From Paenibacillaceae bacterium (lineage in GTDB: Bacteria > Bacillota > Clostridia > Lachnospirales > Lachnospiraceae): DNA of 64,000 bases. Positions 44,937 through 54,232 of the stretch are shown in pieces; the stretch's first letter is position 1; every line of letters begins with the position of its first letter. The translations under genes and the position numbers were made by a program. The notes below the pieces were generated by a model, which made no database searches, was not told the DNA's origin, and saw only the letters and a program-made list of their open reading frames with translations. The stretch lies in assembly GCA_015057705.1 (NCBI GenBank), contig SVDU01000006.1:1-64000 (forward strand), written 5' to 3'.

Positions 44937-45503
44937 CTACACTGATGCTTTCTTATCTGTTGTATTTTTATCCGTATTATTAGCTACATTATTTTCAGCA
45001 TTCGCATTATTCGAATTCTCTGTAGTTTCATCAACTGGTGCATGTCCCTTTTCGTAAACAGACATAACACCCGAAACCGGATAAGCTGTCTTTGTGTCAT
45101 CATCAAGATAAATAGTAGGAACACCATTATAGATATCCACTCGGGTTACCGTACCATTATGTTTTGTCATTACACCATTCTTATCTAAAACCCCAACTAA
45201 AACCGACTTTCCCATCATGGATGTACCATAATTAATTGTGTTTACCTGGGCAAAATCATCCATAGTTGTAGAAAAATTATCCATTGCCTGCATCATGGCA
45301 ATCTGGGTCATCTGAGTCATCATCTCAGAGTTATCCATGGGACTTGACATGTCTTGGTTCTGAAGCTGTGCTGCTAAAAGTTTAAAAAATCCTTCCGTGG
45401 ATAATTCGCTGTTCTTTTTATCTTTAACCTTAGAATCAGTATCTGTTGCAGCTGAGTTATATAGCAGATTGCCTGTGCCGCCTACTGCATCTGTACTAGC
45501 CAT
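44937..45503 (-). CDS. flgD: Hook capping protein FlgD
   Basis: A 188-residue hook scaffold protein with FFKLLAAQLQNQDMSSPMDN and MTQIAMMQAMDNF, the FlgD signature, then a small beta domain. The C-terminus is a Thr/Asn/Ala-rich tail of about 30 residues. Length is normal for Firmicutes. It follows fliK by 21 bases. Confidence 0.95.
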   Translation of the reverse strand: MASTDAVGGTGNLLYNSAATDTDSKVKDKKNSELSTEGFFKLLAAQLQNQDMSSPMDNSEMMTQMTQIAMMQAMDNFSTTMDDFAQVNTINYGTSMMGKSVLVGVLDKNGVMTKHNGTVTRVDIYNGVPTIYLDDDTKTAYPVSGVMSVYEKGHAPVDETTENSNNANAENNVANNTDKNTTDKKASV

Positions 45504-45524
45504 CGTTTATCTCCTTATCGTAAA

Positions 45525-46778
45525 TTACTTAATCAGCTCATCATAATCCGAGTCTGAAATACCCAATCTCAGTTTCTGGAGAAAATCATCTCCAAAATCT
45601 TCGGATTGATTTTTCTGGTGTTCCTGCTGCTCTCTTCCATTTCCCTGATGTTCCTGATTGTTATTTAAGTAATCTGACTGCTGTTTGTCTACGATTACAT
45701 GAATCGGACGTTCTAAGTTGTTTTCCAGAATACTTCCTAATTCACCAGCAGACTGGGACAGCATCTTTAAGGTCTTGCTTTCCGTACAGACAACAGATAC
45801 ACTCACCTGATCTTTGTCGTATGCAACTTTAATCAGAATCTTTCCCAGGTTATGAGGTTCCAGCTGCACTTCCAGACTTTTCCTGCCTGTTTCAATCTGA
45901 GATATGATTTTTTCTGAAAGCCTGGCATTCAGTTCTTCTAAATTTTGTACCGGTAAGGTTGTATCGGCTGCTTCGGCTTTATGGACATTTAATTGAGACA
46001 TATGACCTTGTCCGATCAACTTATCCTGCAACATACCAGGGAATTTATCCTGTGCAGTATCTTCGTCAGACAGAGTATCTTTCTCATTTGTTTTCAACCG
46101 ATATCCTGGGCCATAAGCCCTGACCGCTTTCTTCTCTGATAAAGCGCCTGGGCCATACTCGGTAAGGTCCTTATCAGATCCAGGTCCCACCTGTTCACTC
46201 ATCTTCATAAGAGCTTCTCCAGGTCCCTTCACTTCTTCCTTTTCTCCAGTTTTTAGCGGAGCAGCAATTTCGTCCTGCACTGCCAAACCGATTTGAGAAT
46301 CCGGAACTGTCTTCTTGGGCATCAGACTATTTAATTCATTGAAGTCTTCCTTTTCCTGAATTAGTGTACTGTCATCCTTTGGGTTCCAGTTCTTAAGCCG
46401 AAACTCCTTAAGCAGTTGAAACGAATCTACGGATTTTGTGTCTCCGGATTCTTCTTTTGAATTGAGCAGGTCAGGAAGCTGACCCTTTAAGGATTCCATG
46501 CCTGCAATCAGCATCTCTTTTTTCTGCTGATCCGAAAGGTCTGCTGCTTCACTGGTTTTTCCAGCCTGCTGCGCTTGTGGCACTCCCGCATTGGATGCTA
46601 CTGTTTCCAGATCCTTATTTAAATCCTTTTTGTCTTTGCTTCCAGTGTCCTTCTTCAGATCTTTTTCTCTCATCATTTTCTTAAAACCAGAAGAATCATC
46701 TACTGATTTCTCATCTGTTTTCTGAGATTTTGGCATCTGCCTGATTAAAACTTCCACACTGTTTGTTTTCATCTCCAT
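45525..46778 (-). CDS. fliK: Hook-length control protein FliK
   Basis: A 417-residue protein with a long, unstructured, Lys/Asp-rich N-terminal part and a C-terminal domain (about 280-365) with SLEVQLEPHNLGKILIKVAY, the FliK_C hallmark that contacts FlhB. Four GPG motifs occur at irregular spacing at about residues 190-235. The ATG at 46778 follows AAAGGAGG; 12 upstream codons lack support. It lies between fliJ and flgD. Confidence 0.9.
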   Translation of the reverse strand: MEMKTNSVEVLIRQMPKSQKTDEKSVDDSSGFKKMMREKDLKKDTGSKDKKDLNKDLETVASNAGVPQAQQAGKTSEAADLSDQQKKEMLIAGMESLKGQLPDLLNSKEESGDTKSVDSFQLLKEFRLKNWNPKDDSTLIQEKEDFNELNSLMPKKTVPDSQIGLAVQDEIAAPLKTGEKEEVKGPGEALMKMSEQVGPGSDKDLTEYGPGALSEKKAVRAYGPGYRLKTNEKDTLSDEDTAQDKFPGMLQDKLIGQGHMSQLNVHKAEAADTTLPVQNLEELNARLSEKIISQIETGRKSLEVQLEPHNLGKILIKVAYDKDQVSVSVVCTESKTLKMLSQSAGELGSILENNLERPIHVIVDKQQSDYLNNNQEHQGNGREQQEHQKNQSEDFGDDFLQKLRLGISDSDYDELIK

Positions 46779-46852
46779 TGTTCTTCCTCCTTTCTCTTTT
46801 CTGCCATCAGGCATTATTTTTTATGGTAACTGCCGGTTTTTAACCGACAGGA

Positions 46853-47302
46853 CTACCTGCTGCTACGAACTGACATCGTATTGGAAACAAATTCTTCGAT
46901 AAACAGCTCTTCGCTTTTCAGTACTTCTTTATTGTACTGATCCAGCTTTTTTTCTTTCAACTTATCTATAGAAGCTTTTTCTTTTTTCGCCTCGATCACT
47001 TCAGCTCGCTTCTGTTCTTCTTTTTTCTTAAGTTTTAAGAGTACTCCCTGTTCTGCCACAATTCTTTGCTGGATAAATGTTATATAACGTTCATATTCCC
47101 GCATGATATTGACGGTAACGCCACACTGTGTATCTTCTCTGTAACGTATGGCAGCGCTTTGGCTCTTCTCCATCAATTCCTCAATCCGTCTCTCCTGCTG
47201 TGCGATATCTACGAGAATCTGCGCATGTTCTGTTTTGAGATTCTCAAGCACCTGGTCTTTATAATTTAAAACAGTATTAAGAGGAAAATTGAATTTTTTC
47301 AT
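46853..47302 (-). CDS. fliJ: Flagellar export protein FliJ
   Basis: A 149-residue coiled-coil protein beginning MKKFNFPLNTVLNYKDQVLE, typical of FliJ, the central stalk of the export ATPase. Rich in Glu, Lys and Gln over its length. It lies directly after fliI. Confidence 0.92.
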   Translation of the reverse strand: MKKFNFPLNTVLNYKDQVLENLKTEHAQILVDIAQQERRIEELMEKSQSAAIRYREDTQCGVTVNIMREYERYITFIQQRIVAEQGVLLKLKKKEEQKRAEVIEAKKEKASIDKLKEKKLDQYNKEVLKSEELFIEEFVSNTMSVRSSR

Positions 47303-47324
47303 CTTTGGCCTTCTTTCACAGAGT

Positions 47325-48626
47325 TTACTTTAAAATCTCTTTCATCTTTTTCAAGATTTCTTCATAGCTGTCATTTTCATTAATACCCTGACACAAAAAC
47401 TTGTTAATCTTTTCTATCTTTGCAATGGCAACATCCAGCTTCGGATTTGTTCCCGACTTGTAAGCACCAATTGAAATCAAATCCTCATTTTTTTCATACA
47501 AGCTCAAAATATCTCTGATCTCAGAGGCCATTTTCCTGTGTTCTTCCGATACAATGTTCGTCATAAGACGGGATATACTGGCACTTACATCGATTGCTGG
47601 AAAATGGTTTGCATTGGCCAGTTTTCTGCTTAGCACGATATGACCGTCTACAATACCTCGCACAGTATCTGCTATGGGCTCATTGGTATCATCACCTTCT
47701 ACAAGAACTGTATAAATTCCAGTGATGGAACCTTCTTTAAAATTGCCGCTTCGTTCCAGAAGTTTTGGAAATTCAGCATAAATAGAAGGGGTATAACCTC
47801 TCGCTACCGGAGGTTCGCCAATGGCAAGTCCAATCTCTCTTTGTGCCATGGCAAAACGGGTCAGGGAATCCATCATAAGGAGTACATCTTTTCCCTGGTT
47901 TTTAAAATATTCTGCAATGGTGGTGGCAACCAGCGGGCATTTCATACGAAGCATAGCTGGCTGGTCCGAAGTCGCCACGATGAGAACCGAACGCTTCATT
48001 CCTTCCGGGCCTAAATCCTTCTCAATAAACTCCCTAACCTCTCGACCACGCTCTCCCACCAGTGCAACAACATTGATATCTGCTTTTACGTTTCTGGCAA
48101 TCATGCCAAGCAATGTACTTTTTCCAACACCACTTCCTGCAAAGATTCCAATACGCTGGCCTTTTCCGATGGTATTCATACCATCAATTGCTTTGACTCC
48201 AAATTCCAACGGGTCTGTAATCGGAGGACGGGTCATCGGATTAATATAAGGGTTTTCTACATAATAATATTTCGGATTTTCAAAAGGCCCTTTTCCATCC
48301 ATGGGTTCTCCCTTGGCATCAATAATGCGGCCTCTTAAAAAATCTCCCACAGGTATCTTTAAACGCCTTCTTGTATTTCTTACAAAGCTTCCAGCTGCAA
48401 TTCCGCTCATGTTTTCATAAGCCATAAGCTGAATCTTATCATCTTTAAAGCCAACAACTTCTACAGGAATCTGTTCTTTCCTGTCTTCATTGTAAATATA
48501 AGCAATATCTCCAATGCTGGCTTTTCCTCCGGAGGCTTCCATAGACATACCGACAATATTCTCAATCTTGCCAATATGGTCTATGGTCTCTGTTTTCATG
48601 ATTAATTCCGTTAAATCTTTGAACAT
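47325..48626 (-). CDS. fliI: Flagellum-specific ATPase FliI
   Basis: A 433-residue ATPase related to F1-beta, with Walker A GSGVGKST (164-171), the Walker B region VLLMMDSLTRFAMAQREIGL and the C-terminal domain. It drives export of flagellar substrates with FliH and FliJ. ATG lies behind GGAGG. Length is normal. Confidence 0.97.
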   Translation of the reverse strand: MFKDLTELIMKTETIDHIGKIENIVGMSMEASGGKASIGDIAYIYNEDRKEQIPVEVVGFKDDKIQLMAYENMSGIAAGSFVRNTRRRLKIPVGDFLRGRIIDAKGEPMDGKGPFENPKYYYVENPYINPMTRPPITDPLEFGVKAIDGMNTIGKGQRIGIFAGSGVGKSTLLGMIARNVKADINVVALVGERGREVREFIEKDLGPEGMKRSVLIVATSDQPAMLRMKCPLVATTIAEYFKNQGKDVLLMMDSLTRFAMAQREIGLAIGEPPVARGYTPSIYAEFPKLLERSGNFKEGSITGIYTVLVEGDDTNEPIADTVRGIVDGHIVLSRKLANANHFPAIDVSASISRLMTNIVSEEHRKMASEIRDILSLYEKNEDLISIGAYKSGTNPKLDVAIAKIEKINKFLCQGINENDSYEEILKKMKEILK

Positions 48627-48640
48627 ACGGATTCCTCCTG

Positions 48641-49414
48641 CTACAGTCTTGCGTTATTAAGAATTCCCTTAATATTTTCAATCTGGGTGTTTACACTGAC
48701 ATCAATAATTTCTTCCGGAAGTTCGATAATGCATGTTCCTTCTTCTGAATGATCCATGGAAATAATTTTGATATTTCCGGATATATGAGAAAGTTCATTT
48801 AGCAATCCCACATCTCCCTGGATCATCATTCCGGCATCCTTTTGTGATACGTAGATCTTCACCCATTGAGTCTTTTTCAGTTTTCCTGCAGCAGCGACTA
48901 TCATTCTTTTAATAATCTCACCGCTTGATTTCAAGCTGGTCTGAATCACCTTTTCCGCTATGGTTAAGGTAACTCGTTTTAAATCATCAATATAGGTCTC
49001 CAGAATCCTGTTTTTCTCTTCTGTAACACTTTCTATGGTAGATTTAATGGTTTCACGGAATTCTTTCATATGTAAATCAAGTTCTGCCTTATGCTCTTCG
49101 TACGCAGCTGCGTGTCCTTCCTGCAGACCGGCTTCATAGCCCTCCTGATAACCAGTCTCTCTGGCCTCTGCAAGAATTTTTTCAGCTTCTTCTCTTGCCT
49201 GATTTACTATTTCCTGTGCCCGACTTGAAGCCTTATCAAGAATCTCCGCAACCGGAGAATATTCATCTTCTTCATCCAGCTGAAACTGTTCTTCCTCCAC
49301 GGATCTGGTTGAGTCCTTTTTCGCAACAATATCTTCAAATTTCTGTTTAAAGCCATATTCCAGAACCCGATTTGCAGCCTCAGGACCTTTGATAATATTA
49401 GGCAATGATATCAT
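48641..49414 (-). CDS. fliH: Flagellar assembly protein FliH
   Basis: A 257-residue protein with an acidic N-terminus, a coiled stretch of alternating Ala/Glu (about 70-115) including EAGLQEGHAAAYEEHK, and a C-terminal domain that binds FliI. Its start lies within the end of fliG (17-base overlap), giving coupled translation. Confidence 0.93.
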   Translation of the reverse strand: MISLPNIIKGPEAANRVLEYGFKQKFEDIVAKKDSTRSVEEEQFQLDEEDEYSPVAEILDKASSRAQEIVNQAREEAEKILAEARETGYQEGYEAGLQEGHAAAYEEHKAELDLHMKEFRETIKSTIESVTEEKNRILETYIDDLKRVTLTIAEKVIQTSLKSSGEIIKRMIVAAAGKLKKTQWVKIYVSQKDAGMMIQGDVGLLNELSHISGNIKIISMDHSEEGTCIIELPEEIIDVSVNTQIENIKGILNNARL

Positions 49415-50402
49415 CCTTTCCGCCCTTGCTGATGATCAGCTCGCCTTCTTCTTCCAGACGTCTGATAATAGCAACGATTCTCTGCTGTGCCTCTTCAACA
49501 TCTTTCAGACGAACATTTACGGTAACTTCCATATCGGACTGAATGCTTTCTTTCATACGGGTTGACATATTGTTGAAAATAACATCTGTAATCTGCTTAT
49601 TGGCATTCTTAAGCGCATAAACCATATCCTTCATATCGCATTCGCGGATAAAACGCTGAATGGATCTGTCGTCCATCGTAATGATATCTTCGAAAACGAA
49701 CATCTTTTTGCGGATGGTATCGGCCAGTTCTGCATCTTTTCTTCCCAACTCGTCGAAGATAAGTTTTTCGTTTCCCCTGTCCATATGGTTCATTACGTTT
49801 GCTATGTAATCGATACCGCCAACCGTTGTATAATCCGTCGTAAGGATACCGGAGAACTTCTTCTTAATCTCACTTTCCACAATCTTAATTGCTTCCGGAG
49901 ATGCGCTTTCCATTCTGGCAATGGATTCCACAACCTGAAGGCGCTTCTCGGGAGGAAGCTCAGAGATCAGCTGCGCGGTCATCTCTTCATTGGTATAGGA
50001 TAAAACAAGCGCAATGGTCTGAGCCCTCTCATGCTGGAGAATTGAGAAAAGATTCTTGGAATCACTCTTCCGGATAAAGCCAAAGGATCTGGATTTAAGG
50101 GACTGGGTGACTTTCTGGAGCAGACTGTTGGCAGTGCTCTCTCCAAATGCCTTTTCCAAAACAGTTCTTGCATATTCCAGACCACCGTCTGTTACCACCT
50201 TCTGGGTTAAACAGGTTTTATAAAACTCATCCAGTATGGCCTGTGTGGTTTCAGAAGGAACATGTCCCAGTTTTGCAACTTCGACTGTTAATTTCTCAAT
50301 TTCCTCTTCACTCAGATACTTATATATTTTGGAAGCCTTATCCACACCGAGTGAAACAATAACTGTTGCCGCTTTTTGCTCCGGCGTTAAATTAGTCGTC
50401 AT
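49398..50402 (-). CDS. fliG: Flagellar motor switch protein FliG
   Basis: A 334-residue rotor protein. The N-terminus begins MTTNLTPEQKAATVIVSLG, the middle domain contains HERAQTIALVLSY and the C-terminal torque domain contains FEDIITMDDRSIQRFIRECD with the charged residues that contact MotA. The ATG at 50402 follows GGAGG and overlaps the fliF end by 11 bases; an ATG 15 bases upstream overlaps the ribosome site. Confidence 0.96.
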   Translation of the reverse strand: MTTNLTPEQKAATVIVSLGVDKASKIYKYLSEEEIEKLTVEVAKLGHVPSETTQAILDEFYKTCLTQKVVTDGGLEYARTVLEKAFGESTANSLLQKVTQSLKSRSFGFIRKSDSKNLFSILQHERAQTIALVLSYTNEEMTAQLISELPPEKRLQVVESIARMESASPEAIKIVESEIKKKFSGILTTDYTTVGGIDYIANVMNHMDRGNEKLIFDELGRKDAELADTIRKKMFVFEDIITMDDRSIQRFIRECDMKDMVYALKNANKQITDVIFNNMSTRMKESIQSDMEVTVNVRLKDVEEAQQRIVAIIRRLEEEGELIISKGGKDDIIA

Positions 50403-51987
50403 TATTGTTTCCTCCATTTAACCAGGTCTTTAATAGCTGTGCTGAAATCTCAGGGTTCTGCTCAGCGAATTCCCGAACGCTCTCACGCAGTTCGGCTCCT
50501 CTGTCTTCTTCAGGTGCAAGAATTTCAATCTCCTGATCTTCCTTAGAAGGCATCTGAGGAAGAATCGGTACATCTTCCTGACTATCTTCTTCCAGTTCTT
50601 CTGCAAGCGCTCTCTTCTTTCTTCTGCGACGCACAATGAGTACAATCATAAGTACCAGAAGAAGTACTCCAGCCAGTGCCCCAATGAGAATCCACTGGTT
50701 AATCAGAATACCATTGGTACTTGCCTCTGCAGGCTTATCCGGTTCTTTTGGAACCTCAATGGTATAGAATGGTGCCGCCACAGCTGTAATTTTTTCAGCC
50801 CGATCTGCCTGAGCAATTCCCGCAGCGTTTCCTGCAAGATTACGGATATCATCGATGGAAAGTGTTCCAAAGTCGCTGCCATTGACTACAACTGAAACAG
50901 TAAGGTTTTCTATACTTCCCGGATTGACCTGTCCCTGTTCCTTAATCTGATTTAATAAGTACTTTCTGTTTAAACTATTGGATGCATATGCACTATCTGC
51001 ATTTTGTCCGCCAGCATTATACTGTGGTATATCTGCATTGGCTTCTGAACCGGCAACCCCTGAAGCTGTCTGTGCATTCCCTGAATATTCTTTGGAAATG
51101 GACTCCTCAGAAGTAAGACCTGTTTTATCCTTCTCGTCAATCTTCTCCGGTGTATTGTAAACAATACTTTCCCGGATCAGCTTTTCCATGTTCACGGTAC
51201 CTTTTACAGATACCCTTACATTGCCATTTCCGTAGATGGGACCCAGTACATTAATTACCTTAGCTGTAATCTGGTCTTCAATGAGTTTTGCTATCTCATC
51301 TGCAGCTTTTCCGGAATTTGTATCAGTATCACCAGCGTTAGTTGATACCTGACGGCCGTTTCCGTCAAAGACAGATACATTATCAATTACCATCCCCGGA
51401 ATACTTCTTGATATTAAAAGCTGTATGGAATTCGCCTGTTCTTCCGTGGGCGATCCCCCGTCCTTCATAACGACAACAGCCTGGGCACTCGCTTCTTTCG
51501 CGCTATCTTCGGACAGTGCATATTTAGAAGTTTCTCCCAGGGCTATGGTAACGTATGCCTCTTTTACTCCATCAAAAATCTGAATCGTAGATCCAATTCT
51601 TGTCTCCAGATCGTACAGCTTAAATGTCTGACGATCTGTATCTGTAGTCATAAGATTAACATTGTTTTTGAAAACGTCATATGTAAAACCGCTTTTGGGA
51701 TATCCTTCTGATACCAGCTTGGCTCTTGTGGTGTCCATCTGTTCTGTAGGCACCTTAATATCACCATTATCATACTGATAATCAATCCCGTCTTCCTGCA
51801 GTTTCCCAATAATCTGCTTTGATTCTTCACTACTCACCCCGGTAAACATAACTTCATACGGTTTCTGCCGCATGGACATTGCTGCAAAGACAGCGCCGCC
51901 TATAACCAATACGCCAATCACTGACGCAATAATTATCTTTTTCGTCTTATCACTTAGTTTACCTAATAATTCCTTAATTTTTTCCAT
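50392..51987 (-). CDS. fliF: MS-ring protein FliF
   Basis: A 531-residue membrane protein. Two membrane helices (about 19-37 and 430-450) bracket the ring-building domains, which include VPTEQMDTTRAKLVSEGYPK. The C-terminal tail from about 490, with ESVREFAEQNPEISAQLLKT, binds FliG. Length is normal. Confidence 0.96.
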   Translation of the reverse strand: MEKIKELLGKLSDKTKKIIIASVIGVLVIGGAVFAAMSMRQKPYEVMFTGVSSEESKQIIGKLQEDGIDYQYDNGDIKVPTEQMDTTRAKLVSEGYPKSGFTYDVFKNNVNLMTTDTDRQTFKLYDLETRIGSTIQIFDGVKEAYVTIALGETSKYALSEDSAKEASAQAVVVMKDGGSPTEEQANSIQLLISRSIPGMVIDNVSVFDGNGRQVSTNAGDTDTNSGKAADEIAKLIEDQITAKVINVLGPIYGNGNVRVSVKGTVNMEKLIRESIVYNTPEKIDEKDKTGLTSEESISKEYSGNAQTASGVAGSEANADIPQYNAGGQNADSAYASNSLNRKYLLNQIKEQGQVNPGSIENLTVSVVVNGSDFGTLSIDDIRNLAGNAAGIAQADRAEKITAVAAPFYTIEVPKEPDKPAEASTNGILINQWILIGALAGVLLLVLMIVLIVRRRRKKRALAEELEEDSQEDVPILPQMPSKEDQEIEILAPEEDRGAELRESVREFAEQNPEISAQLLKTWLNGGNNNDD

Positions 51988-52013
51988 CGCGTACGTCCGC
52001 CCTGTTATCTGTT

Positions 52014-52325
52014 TTAAATACTAATACGAATAATTTCCGTATAAGCTTCTAATGCCTTATTCCTAAGCGCGGATAAAAGTTCTACGGATAACTGGGCCTT
52101 TGCCGCTGCAGCCGGCACGGTATGTGCATCATCAATCTGCCCGGTCGCCAAAAGGTACTGCTGATTGCTTAAGTCCGCTTCCGTTGTTTTCACATTCTGA
52201 ACTGCCTCTTTGAAAATATCCGAAAATGCAGATCCTCCGTTTTGTCCGGATACTGCCTTCTTAGCTGCTCCTATATCCCCAATGGTGTCCAATGAGCGAA
52301 TGGGCGTTATGAACATCTGTTCCAT
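52014..52325 (-). CDS. fliE: Flagellar rod adaptor FliE
   Basis: A 103-residue protein with the C-terminal FliE pattern AKAQLSVELLSALRNKALEA and YTEIIRISI at the end. It joins the MS ring to the rod. It follows flgB by 17 bases; flgC, which usually stands between them, is missing here. Confidence 0.94.
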   Translation of the reverse strand: MEQMFITPIRSLDTIGDIGAAKKAVSGQNGGSAFSDIFKEAVQNVKTTEADLSNQQYLLATGQIDDAHTVPAAAAKAQLSVELLSALRNKALEAYTEIIRISI

Positions 52326-52342
52326 CTTATATGCCTCCCGTT

Positions 52343-52723
52343 TTAACCTTTAATAATTGTACGTAGTCTGCTGATATCACTGTTTAAAGAATTCAGTTCG
52401 TACTGATACTGCAGGGTAGTCCTCGCAAGTTCCACGTTCTCTACATCCACATTGACATTGTTGCCGTCTAATCTTGCAGATTCCTCTTTGGTATTTCGTA
52501 CAAAATATCTGGAGTTACTGATAATGTTACCGATATCTGCCGAAGTACCTTTCCTCGCTGCCGCGAGCCGGTTACGAAATTCATCTTCGAATTTCACATA
52601 TTTGGCCTTATAGCCCGGAGTTTCCCCATTCGCGATATTATTAAGCGTCGTCGTCTGCTTAGCCCACAAATAATCCAGAGATTTTTCCGCCATGGAAATG
52701 CTGTTTCCAAAAATCGAATTCAT
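52343..52723 (-). CDS. flgB: Flagellar rod protein FlgB
   Basis: A 126-residue proximal rod protein with TTLNNIANGETPGYKAKYVK at the N-terminus and a C-terminal LARTTLQYQYELNSLNSDIS helix. It is the first gene of the large leftward operon; GAGGA lies ten bases before the ATG. Confidence 0.95.
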   Translation of the reverse strand: MNSIFGNSISMAEKSLDYLWAKQTTTLNNIANGETPGYKAKYVKFEDEFRNRLAAARKGTSADIGNIISNSRYFVRNTKEESARLDGNNVNVDVENVELARTTLQYQYELNSLNSDISRLRTIIKG

Positions 52724-52858
52724 CGGATCTGTTCCTCACTTTCATTTCTTCCGGCAATATGCCATAATGACGTATACGGACTGTTACAAAATGGAAAAAA
52801 TAGTTAAATTTTAACAGTCAAATGCAAATTCTTAAATTTTTTGTAATTTTCTTACTCC

Positions 52859-52887
52859 ATTTTACATTTTATTACAAATATTGTCAA
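52859..52887 (-). promoter_or_regulatory. Sigma-A promoter of the flagellar operon
   Basis: On the minus strand TTGACA (52887-52882) is followed after 17 bases by TAAAAT (52864-52859), a perfect -35 and a -10 with one change from consensus. Transcription would start near 52852 and give a leader of about 130 bases before flgB. This is the only strong promoter found for the 26-kb operon. Confidence 0.8.
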
Positions 52888-52943
52888 GAAAGTTCTTTTC
52901 AATCGACACTGGTTTTATTGGTTAAAAAATGATCAAACGTAAA

Positions 52944-52965
52944 AAACCTCGTATTTACGAGGTTT
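52944..52965 (-). terminator. Terminator between the glycan cluster and flgB
   Basis: AAACCTCGTA (52944-52953) pairs with TACGAGGTTT (52956-52965); with the inner pairs open the loop is short. On the minus strand the stem is followed by TTTTTT, so it ends transcripts arriving from the right. Confidence 0.8.
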
Positions 52966-53242
52966 CTAGGGTATTGGAGAGCAAAATTTTACCATATTTT
53001 TTATTTCGCCTGGGTAAATATGGGTTAAATTTTTAGCAGATTTTGTGTATTTCATTAGATTTTCAGTTACTATTTTCGTCTTAGTAATGCTATTTTATTA
53101 TTATATGTAACGTTTTTACGCAAAAATCACGATTACTTTATACGTATAATAAGTTTATGGAGTGTATAGATAAATTATTTATAAAAAGTATATCTCTTGT
53201 AATGAACTATTTAATTTATGTCAGTATGATGTTACTATCTTG

Positions 53243-54192
53243 CTATACTTCAACAAAATAATCATTCATAAATTCCTTATACTTTATCACTCTTTCGTCG
53301 TTTGGAGCATACGCATCAAGTTTATCTAATACATTCACCCATAGAAAGTCTTTGTTAGACATAAGCAGTTCCATTGTCTGAATACCATGCTCCACATCAA
53401 AAGCTCTTTCCATATCTTCTTTATAGCCTCGCCTGGCTGCATTAAAAAAATCAGGCTCCGAAAAATACCTCTTATCGGTTTGACCAAACATTATTTTTAT
53501 TATTTGTTCAAATGTTTCACGATAAAATTCTTTTTCAAAATGAGCACCGTTTAAGTTCTCCCATTGTGTTTGATCTCCCATAAAGTATTGAGATAGATCA
53601 ATCACATAAGGATTATACTTTGCTATAATATAATTTTCTAATTCCTGCAATGATTGATTATATCTATCATTAGCCTGATATGGTTGTTTAAAATCTACTG
53701 GTATTTCTTTAATCTCTCCATTTTTAGCTAAATATTTGTCATAATTTTTTCAAAGAATATATCTATGTATGGATACCATATCCATTGAGGAATTGTCATA
53801 AAATTAGCAAGTCCAATACCTGCTTCATACCTTTTAAAAAATTCGTGTGCGCATGTGGCAAATGCAGTTTCTTTATAAACTGCAAAATCATTTTGCATAT
53901 CAAAAAGATCCATAACCAGCCAGTCAGCATCGGATTCCAGTAATAACTTAATGGTGTATTTATTTATGCATTGCTATAATGAACAAAGACGCGTTTTGTC
54001 CCACAGCTCATCAGCTGTAATTTGTAATACCTCTTTTTCAGGAAATGGAGGCGGCATAACAGATAAAGCAATATTCTGTTTATCCAGAAAATAGCCCATT
54101 TCTACATCATCGTGTGCGATTCTATGCCCTGCCTGATTACCGTTAAGCATAGAAATACGTGAAACACAACTTCCTAAAATATTCACTTTCAT
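53243..54192 (-). pseudogene. Broken DUF6270-type gene
   Basis: The frame begins MKVNILGSCVSRISML at 54192, typical of DUF6270 (SGNH-like) proteins, behind AGAGGGA. It meets an in-frame TAG at 53976-53974, then continues in the same frame until a shift in a run of six A (53750-53745 on the minus strand); one extra A restores a single frame to the stop at 53243. Repaired, the product would have about 316 residues. Proteins of this family occur in polysaccharide clusters. The stop and the shift are two independent lesions, so decay is likelier than a sequencing error. Confidence 0.75.
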
Positions 54193-54232
54193 ACAAAATC
54201 CCTCTTTAGCATTTATTATTTTTTCTACATCC

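Larger units (their letters stand above)
52724..53242. other. Intergenic region upstream of the flagellar operon
   Basis: No gene is seen in this 519-base, very AT-rich gap. It contains the leftward sigma-A promoter (52859-52887), a 135-base leader for flgB, and a terminator (52944-52965) that ends leftward transcription from the glycan cluster. The right part (52966-53242) has no structure I can name. Confidence 0.7.

Noticed and set aside
47640-48249. Two overlapping plus-strand open frames
   Set aside because: Antisense to the conserved ATPase core of fliI.
52741-52850. Second promoter or terminator in the flgB leader, around the GTTAAAATTTAAC palindrome
   Set aside because: The short AT-only palindrome is expected by chance in such AT-rich sequence and has no supporting context.
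53243-53913. Two separate small genes at 53243-53650 and 53728-53913
   Set aside because: They are downstream pieces of one DUF6270-type frame joined by a single-base shift, following an in-frame TAG.
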